Shown here: positions 29,006 through 37,130 of the stretch, one piece after another | Position numbering within the stretch: position 1 is the stretch's first letter | Layout of the letters: the number at the start of each line of letters is the position of its first letter | From: Corallococcus caeni | GTDB taxonomy: Bacteria > Myxococcota > Myxococcia > Myxococcales > Myxococcaceae | Assembly (NCBI RefSeq): GCF_036245865.1 | Contig: NZ_BTTW01000001.1 | Span: forward strand, 1,674,001 to 1,738,000 | Length of the DNA: 64,000 nucleotides | Reading direction: 5' to 3' | The notes under the pieces: generated by a model | Seen by the model: the letters and a program-made list of their open reading frames with translations, nothing else | The model's database searches: none | Told to the model about the DNA's origin: nothing | Position numbers and translations under genes: made by a program

Positions 29006-29021
29006 TGGAACGCGCGTTGCT
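29006..29021 (+). promoter_or_regulatory. Candidate sigma-54 (-24/-12) promoter
   Basis: TGGAACGCGCGTTGCT fits the consensus TGGCACG-N4-TTGCW with one mismatch and the correct 10-base GG-to-GC spacing. It follows the gene for a sigma-54-dependent regulator and an inverted repeat. The expected start of transcription, around 29031-29033, leaves only 5-7 bases before the barrel protein's ATG, which is unusually short. Confidence 0.55.
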
Positions 29022-29037
29022 CAGGGGATGGGGACCC

Positions 29038-30141
29038 ATGCGCCCCCTGCCCCCTCCCCTGTCGCGGTTGTTGGTGCTCACGGCCCTGCTGACCGCGCTG
29101 CCGGCGGCGGCGGGGAAGATCCAGCTCGGCGACGACGCGGTCCTCAACGTGGACGTGCTGCTGCAGCCGCAGATGCAGCTCGTCAAGGACGGCGCGCCCA
29201 CGGGAGGCGTGAGCACGGACTTCTTCCTGCGCCGTGTGCGGCTGCTCGTCTTCGGCTCCATCACGAAGAAGCTGTCGTTCTTCATCGACACGGACCAGCC
29301 GAACTTCGGCAAGAACGGCGACTACAGCCCCGCCTTCTACATCCAGGACGCCACGGTCGCGTACGAGTTCGCCGACAAGACGTGGGTGGAGGCGGGCTTC
29401 ATCCTCGCGCCGCTGTCGCACCACACGCTGCAGGGCGCCATCGCGCTCAACACGGTGGACTACCACTCCGACCTCATCCGCTACCCGCCAGGCGTGGGCA
29501 AGGTGTGGCGCGACATGGGCGTCCAGGTGCGCGGCTTCGCGGGCCCGTGGGCGTACCGCGCCGCCATCCTCAACGGCGTGGAGGGCGCGACGCTGGAGAA
29601 CGGGCAGGTGGTCAACGCGGACGACCTGCCGCGCGCGGTGGGCACGGTGCGCTACAACGTCTGGGGCCACGAGTACGACCAGTTCCTCCGGGGCATCTAC
29701 TTCACGCAAGAGCCCCTGCTGTCGTTCGGCGTGGCCGGGGACTTCCAGTACTCCGCCATCGCCACCGCCTCCGGTATCCACGACGCGGTGGCGCTGGCGG
29801 CGGACGTGTTCCTGGACGTGCCCGTGGGCGACGACCAGGAGTTCGTCCTCCAGAGCAACGTCTTCTCCTGGCAGCAGGGCTTCGACAACGTCATCAGCGG
29901 CACCGGCTTCTTCGTGGAACTGGGCTACCGCATCGGCATCATCGAGCCCGTCTTCACCACCGAGTACTTCAACGGACGCGTGGCCGCGCAGGACCTGCTC
30001 ACGTTCCGGCCCGGCTTCAACCTCTGGTTCCAGAAGCACACCTTCAACCTGAAGACGGAGGTGGCCGTGTCGCGCGCCGGGGACATCGCCCACGCGACCA
30101 CGGGCATCACCGGCACCGCCCAGCTCCAGCTCTTCTACTGA
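29038..30141 (+). CDS. Outer-membrane beta-barrel (porin O/P-like) protein
   Basis: A 367-residue predicted outer-membrane protein. A signal peptide (MRPLPPPLSRLLVLTALLTA, cleavage near PAAAG) is followed by alternating strand sequence. FFLRRVRLLVFGSITKKLSFFIDTD closely resembles the start of phosphate-selective porin O/P-type barrels, and the chain ends with aromatic LQLFY, the usual barrel assembly signal. It is first in the operon with acs, DUF485 and actP. A role as the outer-membrane entry for acetate or other short acids is inferred from position only. Confidence 0.78.
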   Translation: MRPLPPPLSRLLVLTALLTALPAAAGKIQLGDDAVLNVDVLLQPQMQLVKDGAPTGGVSTDFFLRRVRLLVFGSITKKLSFFIDTDQPNFGKNGDYSPAFYIQDATVAYEFADKTWVEAGFILAPLSHHTLQGAIALNTVDYHSDLIRYPPGVGKVWRDMGVQVRGFAGPWAYRAAILNGVEGATLENGQVVNADDLPRAVGTVRYNVWGHEYDQFLRGIYFTQEPLLSFGVAGDFQYSAIATASGIHDAVALAADVFLDVPVGDDQEFVLQSNVFSWQQGFDNVISGTGFFVELGYRIGIIEPVFTTEYFNGRVAAQDLLTFRPGFNLWFQKHTFNLKTEVAVSRAGDIAHATTGITGTAQLQLFY

Positions 30142-30152
30142 GGACGCCCACC

Positions 30153-32117
30153 ATGGCCACGCAACCGGACCCGCTCTTCCCGCCGAAGGAAGCCTTCCGC
30201 CGCACCGCGCACGTGCAAAGCCTGGAGGAGTACCAGCGCCTCTACCGCCAGAGCCTGGACGCCCCGGACGCCTTCTGGGGCGAACAGGCCCGGCAGCTCA
30301 CCTGGTTCCACCCGCCGGAGACCATCCGCGAGGTGAACGAACAGGCCGCCGACTTCGCCTGGTTCGTGGGCGGCAAGCTCAACGTCACCGTCAACTGCGT
30401 GGACCGCCACGCGAAGGCGCGCCCGGACAAGGCCGCCATCCTCTGGGCGAAGAACACGCCCGGAGAGTACGAGACCATCACCTTCCGCGACCTCGCGCAC
30501 CACGTGAACCGCCTGGCCAACGTGCTCAAGGCGCACGGCGTGCGGAAGGGCGACCGCGTCATCGTCTACCTGCCCATGATTCCGGAGCTCGTGTACTCGC
30601 TGCTCGCGTGCGCGCGCATCGGCGCGGTGCACTCGGTGGTGTTCGCGGGCTTCTCCGCGGACTCGCTGCGCGAGCGCGTGCGGGACTCCGGCGCGAAGGT
30701 CGTCATCACCGCCAACGAAGGCCCGCGCGGCCCCAAGAGCGTGGCCACCAAGGCCATCACCGACGAGGCCCTGGAGGGCCTGTCCCAGGTGACGTCCGTG
30801 CTCGTCGCGCGCCGCACGCCCGGGGACGTGCCCATGCGCGAGGGGCGCGACCACTGGCTGGACGTGGAGGTCCAGAAGCACCGCGGCGTGTGCCCCGCGG
30901 AGTGGATGGACGCGGAAGACCCGCTCTTCATCCTCTACACCTCCGGCTCCACCGGGAAGCCCAAGGGCGTGCTGCACACCACGGGCGGATACCTCGTCTA
31001 CGCCAATACAACCTTCCGCTACATCTTCGACACGCAGCCGGACGACGTGCACTTCTGCACCGCGGACGTGGGCTGGGTGACGGGCCACTCGTATCTCGTG
31101 TACGGCCCGCTCTCCACCGGCACCACCACGGTCCTCTTCGAGTCCACCCCCACGTGGCCCGACGCGAGCCGCCTCTGGCAGGTGGTGGACGACCTGAAGG
31201 CCACCACGCTCTACACCGCGCCCACCGCGCTGCGCTCGCTCATCAAGGAGGGCGACGGCTTCGTCACGAAGTCCTCCCGCAAGTCGCTGCGCCTGTTGGG
31301 CAGCGTGGGCGAGCCCATCAACCCGGAGGTCTGGCGCTGGTTCCACGACGTGGTGGGCGAGGGCCGCTGCCCCGTGGTGGACACCTGGTGGCAGACGGAG
31401 ACGGGCGGCATCCTCATTGCCCCGCTGCCGGGCGCGACGCCCTGCAAGCCCGGCAGCGCCACCCTGCCCTTCTTCGGCGTGGAGCCGGTGCTGGTGGATG
31501 AGGAGGGCAAGAAGCTGGAGGGCAACGGCGTGAGCGGCAACCTGTGCCTCGCGCGCTCGTGGCCGGGCCAGGCGCGCACGCTGTACGGCCACCACTCGCG
31601 CTTCGTGGAGACGTACTACGCGCGGTTCCTGCCGCTGTACTTCACCGGCGACGGCTGCCGCCGCGACGAGGACGGCTACTACTGGATCACCGGCCGCGTG
31701 GACGACGTGCTCAACGTGTCCGGCCACCGCCTGGGCACCGCGGAGGTGGAGAGCGCGCTCGTCGCGCACGAGGCCGTCGCCGAGGCCGCCGTGGTGGGCT
31801 ACCCGCACGACCTGAAGGGCACGGGCGTGTGCGCCTTCGTCACGGTGAAGCCGGACTTCCTGCGCACCCCGGACGAGAAGATGGTGGGCAGCTTGCGCGA
31901 ACAGGTGCGGCACGTGATTGGCCCCATCGCCACGCCGGACCGGGTGGTGCTGGTGTCGGGCCTGCCCAAGACGCGCTCGGGAAAAATCCTCCGCCGCATG
32001 CTCCGGAAGATCGCCGGCGGCGAGACGGAGAACCTGGGCGACGCGAGCACGCTCGCGGACCCCGCCGTGCTGGATGAGTTGTTGACCAAGGGCCTGCCGC
32101 CGGCCTCGCGACGCTGA
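30153..32117 (+). CDS. acs: Acetyl-CoA synthetase
   Basis: A 654-residue AMP-forming acetate-CoA ligase that makes acetyl-CoA from acetate, ATP and CoA. Core motifs are YTSGSTGKPKGV, DTWWQTETGG, the hinge region in YYWITGRVDDVLNVSGHRLG, and the C-terminal PKTRSGKILRR. The regulatory lysine of that last motif is Lys611 (Lys609 in E. coli), the usual acetylation site. Length and motif order match Acs. It starts 12 bases after the barrel gene and is followed by DUF485 and symporter genes in the classic acs-yjcH-actP order. It is probably induced through the sigma-54 promoter upstream. Confidence 0.96.
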   Translation: MATQPDPLFPPKEAFRRTAHVQSLEEYQRLYRQSLDAPDAFWGEQARQLTWFHPPETIREVNEQAADFAWFVGGKLNVTVNCVDRHAKARPDKAAILWAKNTPGEYETITFRDLAHHVNRLANVLKAHGVRKGDRVIVYLPMIPELVYSLLACARIGAVHSVVFAGFSADSLRERVRDSGAKVVITANEGPRGPKSVATKAITDEALEGLSQVTSVLVARRTPGDVPMREGRDHWLDVEVQKHRGVCPAEWMDAEDPLFILYTSGSTGKPKGVLHTTGGYLVYANTTFRYIFDTQPDDVHFCTADVGWVTGHSYLVYGPLSTGTTTVLFESTPTWPDASRLWQVVDDLKATTLYTAPTALRSLIKEGDGFVTKSSRKSLRLLGSVGEPINPEVWRWFHDVVGEGRCPVVDTWWQTETGGILIAPLPGATPCKPGSATLPFFGVEPVLVDEEGKKLEGNGVSGNLCLARSWPGQARTLYGHHSRFVETYYARFLPLYFTGDGCRRDEDGYYWITGRVDDVLNVSGHRLGTAEVESALVAHEAVAEAAVVGYPHDLKGTGVCAFVTVKPDFLRTPDEKMVGSLREQVRHVIGPIATPDRVVLVSGLPKTRSGKILRRMLRKIAGGETENLGDASTLADPAVLDELLTKGLPPASRR

Positions 32118-32141
32118 AACCCTCACTTCCGGAGCGCACCG

Positions 32142-32420
32142 ATGTATGGCAATTCGAAGGACGACCTGCTGAAGGCGCTGGCCGCGAGGCGCTGGCGCGT
32201 GGCCGGCGCGCTGACGGTGGCGATGCTCGTCGCCTACCTGGGCTTCATCCTGCTCGTGGCGTTCAACCGGCCGCTGATGGGGCACCAGCTCGTGCCCGGG
32301 CTGTCCGTCGGCATCGTGCTGGGGGCGCTCACCATCCTGCTCGCCTGGGTGCTGACGGGTGTCTACATGCTGTGGGCGAACCGCAAGTACGACCGCGCGC
32401 TCGACGAACTGCGCCGCTGA
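32142..32420 (+). CDS. DUF485 (YjcH-like) membrane protein
   Basis: A 92-residue protein with two membrane helices (ALTVAMLVAYLGFILLVAF and IVLGALTILLAWVLTGVYM) and a basic C-terminus ending ANRKYDRALDELRR. It matches the small DUF485/YjcH proteins encoded between acs and actP in many proteobacteria. It is thought to assist the symporter, though its role is not established. It sits 24 bases after acs and 12 bases before actP. Confidence 0.9.
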   Translation: MYGNSKDDLLKALAARRWRVAGALTVAMLVAYLGFILLVAFNRPLMGHQLVPGLSVGIVLGALTILLAWVLTGVYMLWANRKYDRALDELRR

Positions 32421-32432
32421 CAGAGGCCACCC

Positions 32433-34058
32433 ATGAATCCCTCGACCGCGGGCACGCAGATTGGCCAGCCCAACACCACGGCCATCTTCTTCTTCCTCCT
32501 CTTCGTCGGCATCACGCTGGCCATCACGTACTGGGCCGCGCGCAAGACGAAGACGACCTCCGAGTTCTTCGCCGCCGGCGGCGGCATCAGCGCGGCGCAG
32601 AACGGCTTCGCGCTGGCCGGTGACTTCATGAGCGCCGCCAGCTTCCTGGGCATCGCGGGGCTCGTGGCCACGTCCGGCTTCGACGGGCTCATCTACTCCG
32701 TGGGCTGGCTGGTGGGCTGGCCGGTGGTGACCTTCCTCATCGCGGAGCCCCTGCGCAACCTGGGCAAGTACACGTTCGCGGACGTGGTGGCCTACCGGCT
32801 GAAGCAGACCCCGGTGCGCCTGTCCGCCGCGGTGGGCACGCTCACTGTCGTCGTCTTCTACCTGATTGCCCAGATGGTGGGCGCCGGCAACCTCATCCGC
32901 CTGCTGTTCGGCCTCTCCTACGAGACGGCCGTCGTCATCGTGGGCGCGGTGATGATCCTCTACGTGCTGTTCGGCGGGATGATCGCCACGACGTGGGTGC
33001 AGATTGTGAAGGCGGTGCTGCTCCTGGGCGGCGCGACGGCGCTGGCGGGCGCGGTGCTGTACCCGTTCGGCTTCAGCCCCACGGCCCTCTTCAGCGAGGC
33101 GGCGAACCGCTACGGCCCGGAGGCGCTGGCGCCGGGCAAGCTGGTGTCCAACCCGCTGGAGGCCGTCTCGCTGGGCGTGGCGCTGATGTTCGGCACGGCG
33201 GGCCTGCCGCACATCCTGATGCGCTTCTACACGGTGCCGGACGCGAAGGCGGCGCGCACCAGCGTCTTCTACGCCACGGGGCTCATCGGCTTCTTCTACC
33301 TGGTGACGTTCATCCTGGGCTTCGGCGCGTCCGTGCTGGTGGGCCGTCAGGCCATCATCGGCGTGGACAAGGGCGGCAACATGGCCGCGCCCATGCTGGC
33401 GGAGGCCGTGGGCGGCACGGGCTTCCTGGGCTTCATCTCCGCGGTGTCCTTCGCCACCATCCTCGCGGTGGTGGCGGGCCTGACGCTGTCGGGCGCGGCG
33501 GCGCTGTCCCACGACCTGTGGTCCAGCGTGGTGCGCAAGGGGCACGCGCCGGAGGCGGAGCAGCTCAAGGTGGCGCGCATCTCCAGCCTGCTGTTGGGCA
33601 TCCTGGCCATCCTCCTGGGCGTCCTCTTCAAGAACCAGAACGTGGCCTTCATGGTGGGGCTGGCGTTCGCCATCGCGGCGAGCGCGAACTTCCCCGCGCT
33701 GCTCCTGTCCATGCTGTGGAGGGGCTTCACCACCCGGGGCGCGGTGGCCAGCATGCTGACGGGCTCCCTCAGCGCGGTGCTGCTCATCTTCCTGTCGCCC
33801 ACGGTGCAGGTGGACCTGCTGGGCAACGCGTCCGCCCTCTTCCCGCTGAAGAACCCGGGCATCGTCACCCTCCCGCTGTCCTTCGTCGTCGGCTGGGTGG
33901 TGTCCCTGCTGTCGCCGGAGGCGGAGGCGTCGCGGCGGTTCGCGGAGGTGGAGCACCGCATGCACGTGGGCGCGGTGGTGCTTCCGCCCGTGACGGTCCC
34001 CACCGGCGTCGCGGGCTCGGTGCCGCCGGGCGTCCCGGAGGCACCCCAAAAGGTTTGA
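32433..34058 (+). CDS. actP: Cation/acetate symporter
   Basis: A 541-residue sodium/solute symporter-family permease with about 13 hydrophobic segments. ActP-type signatures are visible: [30 protein letters not shown] near the N-terminus (residues ~45-75) and [22 protein letters not shown] in the middle. The protein takes up acetate and similar monocarboxylates with a cation across the inner membrane. It is last in the barrel-acs-DUF485-actP operon, which ends at a strong terminator. The C-terminal ~30 residues are a Pro/Val-rich cytoplasmic tail. Confidence 0.93.
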   Translation: MNPSTAGTQIGQPNTTAIFFFLLFVGITLAITYWAARKTKTTSEFFAAGGGISAAQNGFALAGDFMSAASFLGIAGLVATSGFDGLIYSVGWLVGWPVVTFLIAEPLRNLGKYTFADVVAYRLKQTPVRLSAAVGTLTVVVFYLIAQMVGAGNLIRLLFGLSYETAVVIVGAVMILYVLFGGMIATTWVQIVKAVLLLGGATALAGAVLYPFGFSPTALFSEAANRYGPEALAPGKLVSNPLEAVSLGVALMFGTAGLPHILMRFYTVPDAKAARTSVFYATGLIGFFYLVTFILGFGASVLVGRQAIIGVDKGGNMAAPMLAEAVGGTGFLGFISAVSFATILAVVAGLTLSGAAALSHDLWSSVVRKGHAPEAEQLKVARISSLLLGILAILLGVLFKNQNVAFMVGLAFAIAASANFPALLLSMLWRGFTTRGAVASMLTGSLSAVLLIFLSPTVQVDLLGNASALFPLKNPGIVTLPLSFVVGWVVSLLSPEAEASRRFAEVEHRMHVGAVVLPPVTVPTGVAGSVPPGVPEAPQKV

Positions 34059-34070
34059 GGCTGCTCGGCC

Positions 34071-34103
34071 GTCCTCCACGGTTTCTTCCTCGGCGTGGAG
34101 GAC
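34071..34103 (+). other. Perfect 10-bp stem-loop upstream of terminator
   Basis: GTCCTCCACG and CGTGGAGGAC pair perfectly around a 13-base pyrimidine-rich loop. It directly precedes the terminator stem with one base between. It may protect the mRNA 3' end or aid termination. Confidence 0.6.
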
Positions 34104-34104
34104 A

Positions 34105-34154
34105 GGGCGGAACCCGGGAGTTTCCAAAGGGGCTCGGGTTCCGCCCTTCTTTTT
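34105..34154 (+). terminator. Rho-independent terminator of the acs-actP operon
   Basis: GGGCGGAACCCG and CGGGTTCCGCCC form a perfect 12-bp stem with an 18-base loop, followed by TTCTTTTT. It lies about 45 bases after the actP stop and just before the convergent hydrolase gene. Confidence 0.9.
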
Positions 34155-34162
34155 CTCCGTGA

Positions 34163-35263
34163 CTACTTCCCGCGCGTGAGCGGGAGCACGTCCTGCACCA
34201 GGTGGACGAGCACCTTGCCGGGCTCCTCCTCGTGCACCATGTGCGCGGAGTCCTCGAACCAGACGAGCTTCTTCGAGGGCGCCTGGACGGTGGCGTACCA
34301 CGCGTCCAGGAGCTGCGCGGACGTGGTGCGGTCATGCCGGCCGTGGAAGAAGACGACGGGCAGCGCGAAGCGGTTCGCCTTCGTGAGGTTCAGCTGGGTG
34401 ATGGGCCCCCAGAACGCCGCGAGGCTCAGGTCCAGGCCCTCGTCGCGCGCCTGCATGTCCTTGTCGGTGACGTCCGGGCTGTAGCGCCACACTTCCGCGC
34501 CGTGCCAGTCCGGCGCGCGCCAGCCGTGCGTCTCATAGTGCATGAGCCAGCGGCGCTCCCTGCCCAGGTTGGCCAGCGTGCGCTCGGGGTCCTTGGGGTC
34601 CGGGAACGGGGCGATGGACTCCAGGTCCGCGATGGCCTTCGCGTTGCCGTCCGCCTTCGCCGCGGCGAGCGTGGCCTCGTAGCCCAGGACCTCGTTCCTC
34701 GGGATGTCCACGCCCTGGCTGATACCCACGTACGCGTCGAACCAGTCCGGGTGCTTCTGCGCGAGCTTCACGCCCAGCACCGTGCCCCAGCTGTGGCCCA
34801 CGAGCACGATGCGCTTCTTGCCGTACGTCTTGCGCAGGTACGCGACCACCTCCTCCGCGTCCGCGACCATGCGGTCCACCGTCATGGTGGGGCGCACCTT
34901 GTCCGGCGGATTGAGGGCGTACGTCTTGCCCGCGCCGCGCTGGTCCCAGTGCGCGACGGTGAAGTATTCCTCCCATTCGCCCTGGTAGAAGTACGCGGAG
35001 GGCAGCGCGGTGAAGCCCGGCCCGCCATGCAGGAAGAGCAGCAGCGGGTTGTCCTTGTGGCGTCCCCGGACGGAGATCCACTGGTCGATGCCGCCAATGC
35101 GCACCGCCTCCGCCTTCTCGATGCCGTCCGTGAGCACGCTGCGGCGGGCCTCGCGCATGACCGCCTGGGGCGTGGGCGCTTGCTCCGCGGCGGCCGGGAG
35201 GGCCGTCAGCGACAGCCCAAGCACGAGTGCCGAAAGTGGGAAACGACCAACGCTTTGCATCAT
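34163..35263 (-). CDS. Exported alpha/beta hydrolase (proline iminopeptidase-like, S33)
   Basis: A 366-residue exported hydrolase. A signal peptide (SVGRFPLSALVLGLSLTALPAAA) is followed by the alpha/beta hydrolase fold. The oxyanion motif is HGGPG, then DQRGAGKT, the nucleophile elbow GHSWG, an acid in FHGRHDRTT and a histidine in DSAHMVHEEE. HGGPG plus DQRGxGxS/T is typical of prolyl aminopeptidases, but such folds also include esterases. MMQSVG is chosen as start because the upstream in-frame extension is not signal-like. It lies 91 bases downstream of the radical SAM cluster on the same strand, so a role in peptide processing is possible but unproven. Confidence 0.82.
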   Translation of the reverse strand: MMQSVGRFPLSALVLGLSLTALPAAAEQAPTPQAVMREARRSVLTDGIEKAEAVRIGGIDQWISVRGRHKDNPLLLFLHGGPGFTALPSAYFYQGEWEEYFTVAHWDQRGAGKTYALNPPDKVRPTMTVDRMVADAEEVVAYLRKTYGKKRIVLVGHSWGTVLGVKLAQKHPDWFDAYVGISQGVDIPRNEVLGYEATLAAAKADGNAKAIADLESIAPFPDPKDPERTLANLGRERRWLMHYETHGWRAPDWHGAEVWRYSPDVTDKDMQARDEGLDLSLAAFWGPITQLNLTKANRFALPVVFFHGRHDRTTSAQLLDAWYATVQAPSKKLVWFEDSAHMVHEEEPGKVLVHLVQDVLPLTRGK

Positions 35264-35354
35264 GTGCTTGAACTCCCAGGCGCCAGATGCGCTGACACAC
35301 TGGGAACGAACCACGCGTCCGGCCATTGCCTAGCCCGCGGGCCTCACCTGCCCG

Positions 35355-37130
35355 TCAGGCGCCTGGCTGGGACGGGGCCCCCTGCCACGCCATGCCCATG
35401 CTGCGCAGGCCCACTCGGACCGCGAGGTTCACCACCCGGTTGTCCTCCTGGTAGAGCACTCCCATGTCGAGCAGCTCCTCGACGAGCGAGGGAGCCTTCG
35501 CCGAGAGCGCCTTCAATGCCGGAAGCGCGACGAGTTCATGCGAGGCGTTGATCACTGCCGCCAGTTCCTCCTCGCGTTCGATGAGCGACACGGCCCCGTC
35601 ACGGATGAGGATGAGGCCCCGGGGCTCGTCCCAGAACAGCCCATCGCCACGGGCATGGGCCCGCTTCCAGCGCACCAAGGACGCCTGGACGTCGTCCCGG
35701 TACGCGTTGAAGACACTGGAGCCCCCCAGCGCATCGAAGTGGTAGGCGATGTCCCTGAGTTCTTCCCTGCTCAGGGAGGGATGCAGAAAGCGATACTCCT
35801 CAAGCGGTTCGAGGGCTGACCAGCCGTATTTTTCGAAGGCGCTGAAGTACGGAGCGAAGCGGTCTACCCGGATGGGGTTCATGCCCTGGGGAGGCGCCAG
35901 GTGGGGATACCGCTCGATGAGCCGCAGCTGCGCGTCGTAGTCCTCGATCGTCTCCCCCGGGATCCCGCACAATAGGTTCCAGGACACGGAGATCCCCAGC
36001 TCCCGGCACCACTTCAACAGTGCCAGGTTCTGGATCGCCTTGACGCCCTTCTTGAGCAGGGCGAGCAGGTGGGAGTTGAGGCTCTCGATACCGGGCTGGA
36101 CCCAGGCGACATTGGCCTTGTGCAGCGCCATGACCTCGCGGCCGGTCATGTTCGCCTTCACCTCGTAGAAGAGGACCGGCTTGCTCTCGTACGCGGCCAG
36201 CTCCGGCATGACCTCCTTCAGGTGCGCGCGGGAGAGGATGCTATCCGTGGCGAACAGAGGCTTTCCGTAGCGCTCCCACAGGGTCCGGACCTCCTTGACG
36301 ACACGCGCGCTGGACTTGGAGTTGTAGGCCATCTCCAGCCGGTTCAAGCCGCAGAACGTGCAGTGGTTCTTCTGCCCCCACCAACAGCCCCGGGAGCTTT
36401 CGAAGGCCAGCATCACGCGATGGGGGTCCTCAGTGAACGCATGCGCGGCCTGGAGATAGGTGCTGTAGTCGGGAAGGGGCAGGGCATCCATGTTGACGGG
36501 ACGCTCGCTGACCATGAGCCGCTGCCCCGCCCCCGGGCCGCCCAGGGCCAGCTCCAGAAGTGGCGCCTCGCCGTAGCCGCTCACGACGTGGTCCACTACG
36601 TCATAGCTCTGGCTGATCCGCTCCCCCATGGGCAGTGAACAGGCCGAGCCGCCCAGGACGATGCGGACCCCAGGCCAGACGTCCTTGATCTGCCGCGCGA
36701 GCCAGAGCGAAGGCAGCAACTGGTTGCAGGAGGTGGAGAAGCCCACTAGGTCCGGCCGGGCCGCCTCGACTCGCGCCAGGCAGATCCGCCTGAACTCCGC
36801 CAGCAGCGCCGACCGCTGGGCTGGGGGCCCGAAGCATGGGCCCAGCCGCTGTTCGACTCCCTCCTCGGCGCTGGGGCCATGGAAGCCCTCCGCGAAGAGC
36901 ATCTCCCCGAGGAGGCCCTGCTGCGTTCCTCCCTCGACAAGGTCAGCATAGGCGGAAGCGCCCACCAAGCGCGCGAAGTCGAAGTGGAGGTAGGCCTCCT
37001 CCGTCTCCACGCCCCGCTCCCGCAGCGTGCTCGCGAGCAGCGCGATGGCCAGCGAGGACAGGGAGGCGCTCTGGTAGGGCATGCAGACGAGCAACACCCG
37101 CGCGGGCGGATGGGCGACAGGTTCAGCCAT
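35355..37130 (-). CDS. RiPP maturation radical SAM protein, cobalamin-binding type (rSAM-ocin-1-like)
   Basis: A 591-residue enzyme with an N-terminal B12-binding-like Rossmann region (VLLVCMPYQSASLSSLAIA; IVLGGSACSLP), a central radical SAM core and an extended C-terminus. The cluster cysteines are Cys249, Cys257 and Cys260 in SRGCWWGQKNHCTFCGLN: a C-x7-C-x2-C spacing instead of C-x3-C-x2-C. This motif and layout match the 'ribosomal peptide maturation radical SAM protein 1' family, often proposed to methylate unreactive carbons. Its ATG overlaps the upstream radical SAM stop by 8 bases, with GGAGG before it. It is last of the cluster. The precursor at 40.6 kb is the likely substrate. Confidence 0.85.
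   Translation of the reverse strand: MAEPVAHPPARVLLVCMPYQSASLSSLAIALLASTLRERGVETEEAYLHFDFARLVGASAYADLVEGGTQQGLLGEMLFAEGFHGPSAEEGVEQRLGPCFGPPAQRSALLAEFRRICLARVEAARPDLVGFSTSCNQLLPSLWLARQIKDVWPGVRIVLGGSACSLPMGERISQSYDVVDHVVSGYGEAPLLELALGGPGAGQRLMVSERPVNMDALPLPDYSTYLQAAHAFTEDPHRVMLAFESSRGCWWGQKNHCTFCGLNRLEMAYNSKSSARVVKEVRTLWERYGKPLFATDSILSRAHLKEVMPELAAYESKPVLFYEVKANMTGREVMALHKANVAWVQPGIESLNSHLLALLKKGVKAIQNLALLKWCRELGISVSWNLLCGIPGETIEDYDAQLRLIERYPHLAPPQGMNPIRVDRFAPYFSAFEKYGWSALEPLEEYRFLHPSLSREELRDIAYHFDALGGSSVFNAYRDDVQASLVRWKRAHARGDGLFWDEPRGLILIRDGAVSLIEREEELAAVINASHELVALPALKALSAKAPSLVEELLDMGVLYQEDNRVVNLAVRVGLRSMGMAWQGAPSQPGA

Noticed and set aside
30135..34301. A 1388-codon minus-strand open frame across acs and actP
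   Set aside because: It is a low-complexity His/Arg/Gly/Ala translation with no motifs and lies opposite four well-supported genes. Long shadow frames are common at this GC content.
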